DNA of 64,000 bases, from assembly GCA_905250125.1 (NCBI GenBank), contig CAJNOL010000753.1, positions 1-64,000 of the forward strand. The letters run 5' to 3'. Origin of the DNA: Rotaria sordida (lineage: Eukaryota > Rotifera > Eurotatoria > Philodinida > Philodinidae). Below are positions 35,193-44,667 of this stretch, piece after piece. Below the pieces are notes generated by a model that was not told the DNA's origin, made no database searches, and saw only the letters and a list, made by a program, of their open reading frames with translations. Numbering within the stretch: the stretch's first letter is position 1; each line of letters opens with the position of its first letter. A program made the position numbers and the translations under genes.

Positions 35193-35583
35193 CCGAATAA
35201 TAAAATAACAATAAATTTAAATAATCCATTTTCTTGCTTTTTCTAGACTTCATTTATTTTTTATTATGATTATTCTTGATATTGATTTCTAAAAATGTTA
35301 GCGTTTAATACAATCATATTCAATCTTTTTTACTTTTAATAAAAGCCGTTCATGAAATTTACAGTTAGGTGACCGTCTATTTTCTGGTGAAATAAAAACA
35401 AAAATCTATTTGAATTTATCTCAAAATTCTTTTGCACAACTCGATTCCATTTTTTTTTATTCAGAACAAACATTCAATTGACTTTGTTCGCGGTATTTCA
35501 TTGAATAAAACTTAAAAAAAAAACGAAATAATAATTGTTTTGAATGACTCTTTGATGTACAACCACATCTTCAGATGCTATGC
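35193..35583. other. convergent 3' flanks
   Basis: Lies between the SDR stop and the stop of the minus-strand peptide gene. AATAAA signals occur at 35199-35215. Nothing else. Confidence 0.4.
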
Positions 35584-35925
35584 TTAAAAGTCACAATAAC
35601 AACGATCTTTAAATGCTCGTTTACGAAGAAATTGACGAAGCAAACATTTCACGCGATTCTTTAGCTTGGTTGATATATTTATAAAACGATGCTTTGAGAG
35701 TATACAAATGAAGAAGTGACTTTCCTTTTCCGCTTTTCGAGAATTGTCACATCGATTCTTTTGCTTTAGAGTAGTGCTTATGTAATAAATCAATATGCTG
35801 CTCGATAAGATCGAGTAATACTACCATTTATTTTCAGTTTCTGTCATCTTGTCATAGAATAAAAGGAATATAACCAAGCAGAAATTGTACAGGATCATCA
35901 TAATGAGAATATACTTCGTTGGCAT
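35584..35925 (-). CDS. small Cys-rich basic peptide with signal anchor
   Basis: Two exons on the minus strand, 35925-35825 and 35776-35584, flank a 48-bp GT-AG intron that splits a Cys codon and give 97 residues. The N-terminus is strongly hydrophobic (YILIMMILYNFCLVIFLLFY), a signal peptide or anchor. The remainder is Lys/Arg-rich and holds six Cys (after excluding the one in the hydrophobic segment), ending RCYCDF. This is the profile of a secreted disulfide-stabilised peptide. No family is recognised, and antimicrobial or signalling roles are only guesses. The consistent splice phase is the main support. Confidence 0.5.
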
Positions 35926-36104
35926 GATATCAGGAATTTTTCATCAACGACGAACACCTGAATAAAATATTGAAAAAACGATTGAACTAAAGAAAAAACT
36001 CTACCATAAATAAATATATTCATTCTATTTTGATATTTATTTTTGTCTTCAAAGGTTGATCAATCTATTTCTATGATATTGAAAAGTTGATATTTAACTT
36101 GATT
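35926..36104. other. 5' flank of peptide gene
   Basis: AT-rich with no motif recognised. Confidence 0.3.
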
Positions 36105-36232
36105 GATTTTTGTGGGTGTGGGTGTTGATGTATGTGAGTGTAGGTGTGGGTGTCGGTGTTGGTCTTGAGTTTACCCATAGTAATATCAACATCCACACTC
36201 CTATCGATACCCACACTCACACCTTTTCAGCA
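36105..36232. repeat. telomere-like hairpin island K
   Basis: G-rich half GTGGGTGTGGGTGTTGATG through GTGTGGGTGTCGGTGTTGG (36111-36162), spacer GTCTTGAGTTTACCCATAG shared with island F, then CATCCACACTCC and CCCACACTCACACC. Confidence 0.75.
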
Positions 36233-37398
36233 TCCTTATATCAGAGGGAAATCTGGACTGATATTTGTCGTATTACTTTTGCATCTCATGTTTTTTTCGG
36301 TTTTTGTAGTGCTTGTATTTCAGTAACAATAATACGTAGAAAATTCAAATTCTAGCATAGAGTAGATCAAAACGTATACTATATATGCCATAAATATCAG
36401 CCTCTTCTACTCTAGAAATATGTAAGAAAAATATATTGCATGAGGGAATCAGAACTTACTAGACACCCTTTATATGGTTTGTATCGGAAAATTGGAAGTT
36501 GTCTGATTCGCCATCTTATACGGCCCTATCCTTTTATATCTTTTTATATAAAACCAATAATGTGCATGAGTCAAGCTATGAAGGAGTCTTCGAAATAAAA
36601 TATCACCTCATCCATCAAAGATGTCTTTTTGCTGTTTTTCGTTTAACAATGTAGTAATAAACAAGAGTATAAGAAGCAACAGATAGTTAGATGCTCCACA
36701 AAATTCTGCCTCTTTTAGATCTTGGACTAAATTTATGGAAAAACCTCCAAGTAGAACAAATTGCATTTCGGTATTGTCTTGTTTCGCAGCTGAGCAGTTA
36801 GGATTTTTGTGGCTTCCAATATTTTCACTGTTGCAAAACAACTTGACATAGTTATTTTTCAACTAACATGTAAAATAAAATTTAGGGTACGATTCTCTAT
36901 TATTTTGGCCTAATATTGAAATTTTCTGATCGAGTTTAACTTGAGAAAATGCTTTGCAAAGTCGCTTCATTTTCTCTGCCCAATACATTCTTGAGATTTT
37001 GGCATGCATGTTTTTAGGGTTTTGACCAAGCAGATGCTATTATGTAAGATAAGAAATATTTTTGTTTTCTTGTTTGATGGAGGTAAACTGTCGCTGTTCT
37101 TATCATCATTCATACTCATTGTTATAGTGTGACCCATATAGTTGGATATTTCTTTCTTTTCTATTCTTCCATCATGTCATATAAATGACACACGACATAT
37201 ATATGCATTGTTTTCTATTTTCCTTCACGGTCAGGTTTTTCTCCCTACTATCTTAGATTTTTTCTATCGCATTCATATATATATATATTGTGACCGTTTA
37301 GCAAATAAAGTTGGTTGCAGAAGATACGTTGAAGATCGAATATCTCCGTTAACACTCAATATACACCTTCTGTATTCTTCGTCTTAGTTTTATACGTA
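36233..37398. other. intergenic, one weak minus-strand frame
   Basis: The 84-codon frame 36608-36862 (minus) ends in a hydrophobic segment (YLLLLILLFITTLL) and could be a terminal exon of a membrane protein. No acceptor, domain or partner exon was found, so it is not called as a gene. Confidence 0.3.
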
Positions 37399-38793
37399 AT
37401 GGATTGGCTTAGTTTTATACAAGGACTCGCATGTTTAGCTGCAGCTATACAAGATTTGTTTTCCGGTATATCATTTGGTGTGATTCCACCGATTAACTAT
37501 GGATGTAACAGTTATACGAAGACATTAGCATGTTTAATAATGAAAGGATCAACTTTATTTTCAGTATTATACTTTATAATAATTATTATTGTTGACATGT
37601 ATTATGGTTATTATGATGGATTTATATTAACGTTATCATTAATAGCGTTAATGGCTTTAACATTTTTACTTGTTTCACTTGCTAAAAATGATAAAAACGC
37701 ACTGGAAAATGATTCATATTGTTTTGTTATTCATCATATTTCAGGCATTATTATTAATAAAGTTATAACATACATCATATTTTATAATTGATAATAAGAT
37801 ACACTATCAATTACCAACTAGTGAAATAAAAGGTAGAGTATTAACAGCATCATTAATATTAGAATTATTACAATTATGTTTTTGGACATTAACTCCATTT
37901 TTATGGTTTCCTGGTTCAAAAAGGTAAGATATATATTTTTTTGCGTGAGTCAAATATAGAAAAGAAAAATCGTAATCAAAAGACAAATTATAATGTGATA
38001 AATGGAGAAGAATAGACTAGGGAAATAATATACTTCAGTACAATAACATATCAATTGTAAATAAGAAGCCTATTTAATTTTTAAAACATGTAAAAGTTCT
38101 AGAACCCTACTGACAGATATCTACGTGCAAGTGAAAAAATCTATTACTACTATCAGTAGACGTGCTATTATTTCTACTATGAGCACCATAAAAACAACAG
38201 ACTTGCTACTCTCTTTAAAAAATAATAAGGCACGTTTCTCATGTATTAGCGGTGAAGTTTTCATCAGTGAATTGATTCACCATTCTTTGATAATTTAAGG
38301 GTATCGCCGTCTCGCATTTGCCGAAAAATAATTTTCGAATTTTTCTAATTCTGAATGAATGAAAATTTTTTTTAGGTATATAACAATATGGAGTTATGAA
38401 TACGCTTGTCTTCTTTCACATATTCTTGTTATTATAATGTATCTAAATCAATCCAAGATATCTCATTGGGATAGTGTAATAAAGGCATATTTTGCGTTTT
38501 ATATTATTAATCTTTTTACTTGGGTGATTCCATTGACGGTGGTGTGTGGTGGCAGTTTTGAAGAAAAATCTTCATCGGCGAAAATGGCCCCAGCTATTCA
38601 CTGTATGGTTGTTGATGTTATTACAGATATTCCGATGTTTATAATTACAATGGCCAAACGTACATATGTTAATAATATTTATATATGTCTTGACATTGCC
38701 GTTAAATTTATTGTGTTTATTCGTTCTGTTATCTGGATGCCTTATGTTCTTCACCATGAGAGTACGAGTGAAGATCGATATGAACCAGTGTAA
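37399..38793 (+). CDS. multi-pass membrane protein of unknown family
   Basis: Three exons (37399-37761, 37799-37923, 38376-38793) join in frame to 301 residues. Introns are 37 bp and 452 bp, and the second junction rebuilds SKRYITIWSYEY. About seven or eight hydrophobic segments are spread along the protein, for example LFSVLYFIIIIIVDMYYGYY, FILTLSLIALMALTFLLVSL, SHILVIIMYL and AYFAFYIINLFTWVIPL. No motif of a known transporter or GPCR class is seen. The first intron has a weak donor (GTTATA), so that boundary is tentative. The C-terminus is short and acidic. Confidence 0.62.
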
Positions 38794-39003
38794 CCATCAT
38801 CCATATTTCGATCTTGCTTAAGGAGTCATCATCAGCAATGGTTTTATTTTGGTAAAAGTATTTGAGATGAACGAACTATGCTATGTTGATTTGTACTTTT
38901 TGGGTTGTTCACTATCTGTTTTGATATTTCTGGATTCATAATAAAAAGAAAGTTTTTTATTTGGTGTTATTGACAATGAAGTATGTTATGTGTAAGTTGT
39001 TGT
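38794..39003. other. 3' flank of membrane-protein gene
   Basis: AATAAAAAG at 38939-38947 may serve polyadenylation. Nothing else seen. Confidence 0.35.
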
Positions 39004-39178
39004 TTGGTTTGGGTGTAGGTGTAGGTGGTGGGTGGTGGATAAGGGTAAGGAGTAGAAATCAGTTCACACCCACACCCACACCCACACCCACACCCACACC
39101 CACACCCACACCCACACCCACACCCACACCCACACCCACACCCACACTCAAACCAATATTCACACCCGCATTGAATGC
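39004..39178. repeat. telomere-repeat island L with perfect CCCACA array
   Basis: A G-rich degenerate half (GGTTTGGGTGTAGGTGTAGG, 39006-39040) is followed after about 24 bp by a nearly perfect (CACACC)n array of about 13 units at 39063-39147, then ACTCAAACC. This is the purest telomere repeat in the window. Gly/Cys- and Pro/Thr-rich frames across it are artefacts. Confidence 0.85.
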
Positions 39179-39549
39179 TGTTTATTCTAAAGTGGAAACG
39201 TTCCAACGTGGGATTTTTGACCTGAACGGCAACTTTCCGTTTGAATCTATCACTTCTTCTACTGATAGGATCGTTGTCCACTGCTGCGGATAAGGATCAA
39301 ATCTTGACTTAGTCACTGTTGCCGTCTTGTTTTTCCTACCACTATAAAAGTTGACTGAAAATAGTTTAATTTGTTTGTTCTAATATGTTCTGTTCCTTAT
39401 ATGTTTATGTTTGACAAAGTATCTTTTCAAGATACCAAACATCACTAGTTTATGTTAATTTTATGTTTTTAATATTAAATTAAATAAAAGAAGAGAATTA
39501 ATCATGTCAAATAGAAATAAACTTCTCACTGGAGCAAACTTGAAAAACT
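39179..39549. other. intergenic
   Basis: Nothing recognised; 3' flank of the LRR gene at its right end. Confidence 0.35.
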
Positions 39550-40077
39550 CTAACAGAATCGAATGTCCAGCCGAAGTGATTCTCTCAATTGGCCGGCCTT
39601 CTCTAATTGTCGTTGATTATCTTCTGATATTTGATTATCAGTAAGAATTAAAAGTGTCAACGTTCGATTTCCATTGATCATTTCCAGAATACTCACGACA
39701 CTTTTGTCTGTAATTTGATTGAGATCGAGATGAAGGCGTTCAAGAGTTCTATTCCCATCTTTCAAAACATCGAACAGACTTTTTGCACCATCATCATCAA
39801 TTTGATTCCATCGAAGATTGAGAGTTCGCAGTGTTTCGTTTACTTTTAACATTTCACTCAAATACAGAGCACCTTTAGACGTAATTTTGTTTTTGAATAA
39901 ATCAAGCACTTGACAGTTTCTATTTCCTTGCTTCAATTCATTTGCAATTAATTCAATATCAGAATCAATGAGTTTCTCACCATAGAAATTCCAGTAGGAT
40001 TCATTTTGAGAAATTTCTATAAGATCTCGAATTTTCTTATTTTGAGCATTGTTTGAGTCAGACTTATTATACGACAT
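39550..40077 (-). CDS. small leucine-rich-repeat protein (RNI type)
   Basis: Intronless, 175 residues. About four ribonuclease-inhibitor-type repeats run from residue 40 to 160: CQVLDLFKNKITSKGALYL, LRTLNLRWNQIDDDGAKSL, LERLHLDLNQITDKSVVSI and LTLLILTDNQISEDNQRQL. The N-terminus is polar and carries no F-box, NACHT or signal peptide. Likely a cytosolic protein-binding module. Its repeats resemble those of the 29.5-31.3 kb array in type but not in exon layout. Confidence 0.75.
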   Translation of the reverse strand: MSYNKSDSNNAQNKKIRDLIEISQNESYWNFYGEKLIDSDIELIANELKQGNRNCQVLDLFKNKITSKGALYLSEMLKVNETLRTLNLRWNQIDDDGAKSLFDVLKDGNRTLERLHLDLNQITDKSVVSILEMINGNRTLTLLILTDNQISEDNQRQLEKAGQLRESLRLDIRFC

Positions 40078-40259
40078 TTTATCTTTAGTTTCGAAGGTGC
40101 ACTTTATAACTTACTTGCGACACAAGTCCAAAGTAAATATTTCTTTTTTTCTGTTCTTCTTCTTTTTCTTTTTCTTTTTCTTTTTTATTACTCAGCACTG
40201 TTCGGAAAGTGTAACATCACCTGTCTTCACACACAAAACAGAGCTGGTGACAATGCAAA
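40078..40259. other. 5' flank of LRR gene
   Basis: Contains a TTTTC microsatellite at 40142-40188 and no other feature. Confidence 0.4.
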
Positions 40260-40372
40260 CTAGGGTGTGGGTGTGAGGTGTGGGTGGGAGTGTGAGTTAA
40301 TTCAACAAGTATATCCACCCCTATCCACACCCACCCACACCCACACGCAACCCATACCCAGCCCATTAGAAT
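40260..40372. repeat. telomere-like hairpin island M
   Basis: GGGTGTGGGTGTGAGGTGTG and GTGGGAGTGTGAG (40263-40298), a spacer, then ATCCACACCCACCCACACCC and CACACGCAACCC. G-rich half first. Confidence 0.75.
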
Positions 40373-41033
40373 TGACTGTATTTCTTGATGTCTATTAGTT
40401 GATATATCATAACATGTGAAGCAAATGAATGTAATGAATTACAGATTTCGAATGTTGAACAAGATTGTAGTTGATTTTCGACTATCTAAGACAGTTATTG
40501 TCTCTCATATTTTCAACTTATATCTATATTTTCTTTCTTATTTTTCTTTGCTTCTTGCTTTCTTTTTAGGCTATTATTTAGCTTTTTGTATTTTGTGCTT
40601 AAAACTGTAATACAGAACTCTGATGAGTGTTTGTATTTCAATAAAAAACATTGAACACATAGCTTAAATAAACTCTGCATTTATTCTTAATTTAAAGCAC
40701 ATTATCTATGTTTGAAATTATTTCAACAAAACATCGATTGCTGAAAAGCAAGAGTTGCGATCAGCAGATTGGTTTGTGTCATAGATGTACAAGTCAATCT
40801 GTTTTACGATGAAAAAAATAAGGAAAAGCTGACTTGTGAAAGAATAGCTGAAAGGTGGTAACATTGATTGACGCATCAAAATTGTCAAATATATTAGAAT
40901 TAGAAGAATTTATTTTAAAAAATGTAGTTATACTATGTCAGCGTCATCGATATTCGGCAGATGCAATTTTGAAAGCAAAAAATCGTTTATATTTATGTTA
41001 AGCTTAAGAAAAACACTGATAGGAATTGCAGGA
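40373..41033. other. intergenic
   Basis: AT-rich with no gene recognised; 3' flank of the GTPase-kinase gene. Confidence 0.35.
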
Positions 41034-44000
41034 TCATGATGTTTGGTTTGTTCGAATGGTCGTTGCATAAGTATGTCCATCGTGATCTTCCTGCGTACTC
41101 GTGAATATTTGTCTGCAAAGAATACATCGGGGCATTGGATTTGATTTTTGCATTTGGTCAAGGCACGTGTTACACATGATCTTATGACCACAAGGAAGGC
41201 ATCGCCGATAACGCGGCTGATCCAAGCATACGAGACATGGTCGTCCATTAGCCACTTGATCAGCAATTTCTTTCAGTTTCTGAACAACTTGTGATGCTGT
41301 CGGACGTTGCTTAGGATCAAAATCAACACATTGAAGTATTAGTTGCTGAAAGCTATCCAGAACAACAGTTTGATCAAGACTGTTCAGATCAGCCTGTGTG
41401 ATCGGCTGCATTGGTTCTAGATATGTTTGTTTAGGTGCAACTGCGTACATGAGTGTACCTAATGAGAAGACATCAAGTGCTGCTCCATCGTAGGAGAACG
41501 GATGATCTGTAGTCAGTTCTGGAGCGCATGGGCGCGATCCAATCACGGTTACATTCCCAGTACCATGTTGACATGTACCAAAATCAGGGAGAAAGACCTG
41601 TTCATCATTGTCAAGTAGAATGTTACGTGGTTTGACATCTTGATGTACAAATTCATAGGCATGGATATGTTCAATCACACGGGCAATATCGAGCGCGATT
41701 TGCACGGCTTTATCCATTGAAATATTGCCGTTTTTTCTAAAAAGATAATCACGTAAGTTGGTCGGATAACGAGGCAGAAGGATGAAGAGCTGCTTGTTGT
41801 CAACGGATGTTGATGCTGATGCCTGCTGCTGCAATTCTTTTTCGAAGAGATAACTAAGGGGAACCACATGTTCAATATGGAGACGTGTGACAGTACGATG
41901 AAAATGTGCCTCCAAGTGAGCCATGTGAGGATTTGATATATGATCATGGAGTACTTTGGCTACGAGTTGTTGGTCGACATCCCAAGAAGCTGGATAAACA
42001 GTAAAAAAGCCGCCCTGACCTATTGACTCTTTACCAATCACAGGATCATTTCCCCTATGTTTAGCCATGTCAAGATTGGCAATGAGGCGACACTCAATGC
42101 GTGCAAATCGTTCAGAAAATTCGCGAGTCAGCTGATAGATTTTATCGCGGTGTTCCATTGTCTTTTGAACGATGCTGTGATAATTGTCTATCTTACGTTT
42201 GAATTGTGTGTGATTTCCGTTGAGCCACTTTTGCAAGTTTACTTCCACTTCTTTACTAATATTAGCCAAACGATGTTCGAGATCAACTAAATAGTGATCT
42301 ACTGCTGTTTGCTTTCTATCGATTTGCAGTGATTTATAGCTCTTTCTCAAAGCCAACATGGATAAACCCCATAAAAGTAGTGTCAAAGGAAGATAAATGA
42401 TGCCTGCTGTTTCTAAAATTAGTCGAGTAAAGAAACCAACATTTATGGGTAGGTTTTCGATCCTAGTAATATTCGTTAATACTTCACGAAACGCTGCACA
42501 GAGAAGCTCATTTTTGGTTAAGGTTATTATTTTAGTTCGTTCGTAGGCCAGCTGTTTCATTTCATTGTTCATTTTACTGATTACCTGCTTTAACACAGGT
42601 CGAATAACTTCTTCTTCAACAGTTGAATTAATAAAATCTGCATGAAGATTGCGTACATTTGTCCGGCTTCCTGGCATAGAATCCAATACAAGTCTGTAAG
42701 GTGTGAGCCATGTTTCTTCGAAGCCGATGGAAGCTTTTTGTCTAATATCATCATGACGTTCACAAAACTTCTGAGATATACCTTCCTGAATCTCCTCTGC
42801 TATTATATGAAGTTTGGTATAATATTGCCCAAAGAATTCTTCACCCCATTTTAAAGCATCTTCGCGTAATCGATTCCATGTAGCTGGCGAACGTCGATTG
42901 ACGACGAGTACGAAATCAAAGAAGGCATCGATAGCATCTAATATAATTTTACTAACATATTTAGTTCCCTGCAAATCATATTCAGCTGCAAATTGTATAA
43001 TACGATCAGTTGCCTTTTGCTGCATTGCTTGTGTCATTGAATGGCTGAATTGGTCTACACTGAATATATCGAAACAATCGCATTCGGCCAGTTTTGGACG
43101 CAAATTATTGCCTGGCATTTCGTTTTGCACAGATTCCACTTTTATCAATAGTTCATATCGGCGTTCTCGTTCTTGATCAAGCAACTTATCGCACTGATCC
43201 TTTTCGAGTTTACCCTCGTTCTCATCAATTTCAGCATCACGCAAAATTGTTGATACATCGGCTTTGGTATTCAGAAAGAACACGCCAGTATCCTCTAGAT
43301 GGCCAAGTGCAGCTTTCAATGCACGAAAACAATTTAGTGTATCGTCAGCAAACGATGAGTTTTCATATAGAAATAAGAGCGAAGGACGTACGACTTTGAC
43401 AAGTGTCTGTAAATTTGTGACCAGAACGGGTGCATCGTGGCCAAGAAAGCCTGGTGTATCGTATACTTCCATTCCAAGTTCGAGAATCGGCGATGGAATG
43501 CGAATCTCGATTAAATGTGAGGCCCAATCTACAAACTCTTGCGATGAAACTTCGTAATCGGGCCGCTCCAAATGCTTTTTAACAGTCTCTTTAAGTGATT
43601 TGGTATTTTCTCGTCGATTTGTGATATTTGTATCAAAATAAGGCGACAGATCGCTTAAAAATAAAGGTTGTCGTTCAGTAAAAGTTGATTCCACAGAGGT
43701 ATGTTCTAATAGACATGCTTGATCAGATGGTGCATAGGAGAATTTGACAATGCGAGCCGTCACGGCACCGGTTCCAGTCGGCAGAAACTTTCCGCACTTG
43801 AGAAAATCATGCAAAAATGACGTCTTTCCTGCAGAATTATAGCCACAGACGACCAATTGCATTTTATCAAACACTTTAAAGTTGTGAAGCTTTTCCTTTT
43901 TTTCATCATCAAAAAAGATATCGGTCACTTGGTGGATAGTTTCTAATTTATCGTATTGAGTAGTGATGTTTTTGAAAAATTCTTGTTGCAAGCCTAGAAA

Positions 44001-44090
44001 TTTTTGTATTGTATCTTTTGTTGAACGCTTGATAGCATTGTTTGAAGTGACAATTCTGGAAATAGTCTCGGTTGTATTTGAACTTGTCAT
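41034..44090 (-). CDS. dynamin-like GTPase - membrane hairpin - kinase - RING protein
   Basis: Intronless 1018-residue protein from the ATG at 44090. Residues 83-91 (GYNSAGKTS) are a P-loop, T113 is a switch Thr candidate, DTPG is at 211-214 and NTKAD at 274-278: a dynamin/mitofusin-type GTPase followed by a long helical region. Residues about 555-582 are hydrophobic with a short break and could form a membrane hairpin. A protein kinase spans about 685-940: Gly loop GQGGFFTV, VAK Lys at about 712, HQD in place of HRD at 816-818, DFG at 836-838, CAPE at 855-858. A C3HC4 RING (CLVC...CGHKIMCNTC...CILC) closes the protein at 952-993. All core catalytic residues appear present. The upstream in-frame Met (44141) is less likely because an acceptor TTTTTCAG lies between the two and the second ATG has the better context. 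The kinase recalls DSTYK, but the RING fusion is unusual. Confidence 0.9.
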   Translation of the reverse strand: MTSSNTTETISRIVTSNNAIKRSTKDTIQKFLGLQQEFFKNITTQYDKLETIHQVTDIFFDDEKKEKLHNFKVFDKMQLVVCGYNSAGKTSFLHDFLKCGKFLPTGTGAVTARIVKFSYAPSDQACLLEHTSVESTFTERQPLFLSDLSPYFDTNITNRRENTKSLKETVKKHLERPDYEVSSQEFVDWASHLIEIRIPSPILELGMEVYDTPGFLGHDAPVLVTNLQTLVKVVRPSLLFLYENSSFADDTLNCFRALKAALGHLEDTGVFFLNTKADVSTILRDAEIDENEGKLEKDQCDKLLDQERERRYELLIKVESVQNEMPGNNLRPKLAECDCFDIFSVDQFSHSMTQAMQQKATDRIIQFAAEYDLQGTKYVSKIILDAIDAFFDFVLVVNRRSPATWNRLREDALKWGEEFFGQYYTKLHIIAEEIQEGISQKFCERHDDIRQKASIGFEETWLTPYRLVLDSMPGSRTNVRNLHADFINSTVEEEVIRPVLKQVISKMNNEMKQLAYERTKIITLTKNELLCAAFREVLTNITRIENLPINVGFFTRLILETAGIIYLPLTLLLWGLSMLALRKSYKSLQIDRKQTAVDHYLVDLEHRLANISKEVEVNLQKWLNGNHTQFKRKIDNYHSIVQKTMEHRDKIYQLTREFSERFARIECRLIANLDMAKHRGNDPVIGKESIGQGGFFTVYPASWDVDQQLVAKVLHDHISNPHMAHLEAHFHRTVTRLHIEHVVPLSYLFEKELQQQASASTSVDNKQLFILLPRYPTNLRDYLFRKNGNISMDKAVQIALDIARVIEHIHAYEFVHQDVKPRNILLDNDEQVFLPDFGTCQHGTGNVTVIGSRPCAPELTTDHPFSYDGAALDVFSLGTLMYAVAPKQTYLEPMQPITQADLNSLDQTVVLDSFQQLILQCVDFDPKQRPTASQVVQKLKEIADQVANGRPCLVCLDQPRYRRCLPCGHKIMCNTCLDQMQKSNPMPRCILCRQIFTSTQEDHDGHTYATTIRTNQTS

Positions 44091-44200
44091 GGTGATCTTT
44101 AGTAAGAGTAAATCTGAAAAATTCATCCATTTATTAATCATGACAATTTCTAGTGTAAAGACACTTTATACTCAAGATTCGACGACTTTCATAATAAAGA
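44091..44200. promoter_or_regulatory. 5' leader of the GTPase-kinase-RING gene with splice acceptor
   Basis: On the minus strand a pyrimidine-rich TTTTTCAG lies about 25 nt before the chosen ATG and fits a 5'-UTR or trans-splice acceptor. Only about 110 bp separate the ATG from a foldback repeat. Confidence 0.4.
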
Positions 44201-44637
44201 ACGGGGGCGTATAAGCATTGAAAAATCGGTCGCTAGCTGTTCATAAGCAATTCATTAGTAACTCTGTGCAGAAAAGTGAGATGAGTTTTAGTATACCGAA
44301 TCCAAGGAAAAATTCGTAAAAAAATAATAGTTCTTATATGGAATGATGCAGAATTAAATGTTCTTTCTATTGAAGACTAATTGGACTTACCATATTTCCA
44401 AAAAGTTTTATATTTTGGTTAAATATTGAACTCTCCTACCAATACACTAAGAACCCACTAAAGATCTTAGAAGACTTTTATGATGTTTTACAGTATTTTC
44501 AATTGAAAACAACTTGAATATCGAAAATTTCCCTTGGATTCGGTATACGAAAACTCGCCTCACTTTTCTGCAGAGTTACTAATGAATTTTCTATGATCAG
44601 CTAGGGGCCCATTTTCGAATGCTCATACGCCCCCGTC
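44201..44637. mobile_element. foldback element upstream of the GTPase-kinase-RING gene
   Basis: Arms of about 135 bp (44201-44340 and 44510-44637) are reverse complements at about 85 percent. The termini are ACGGGGGCGTATAAGCATT and, complemented, ACGGGGGCGTATGAGCATT. Spacer about 170 bp with no coding frame. No convincing target duplication, so the superfamily is not assigned. It occupies the region where upstream regulatory sequence of the gene would lie. Confidence 0.7.
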
Positions 44638-44667
44638 CTTTCAGAAAACACTTATTCTGCTAAGCTA

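Noticed and set aside
38961-39293. Pro/Thr-rich frame, and the Gly/Cys-rich frame on the other strand, across island L
   Set aside because: Both are translations of the (CCCACA)n array; open only because a 6-bp repeat without stops stays open.
42057-43557. Several plus-strand frames of 70-101 codons
   Set aside because: Antisense shadows of the intronless GTPase-kinase-RING gene.
44091-44141. Upstream Met (44141) as start of the GTPase-kinase-RING protein
   Set aside because: A pyrimidine-rich acceptor lies between the two Met codons and the second ATG has the better context.
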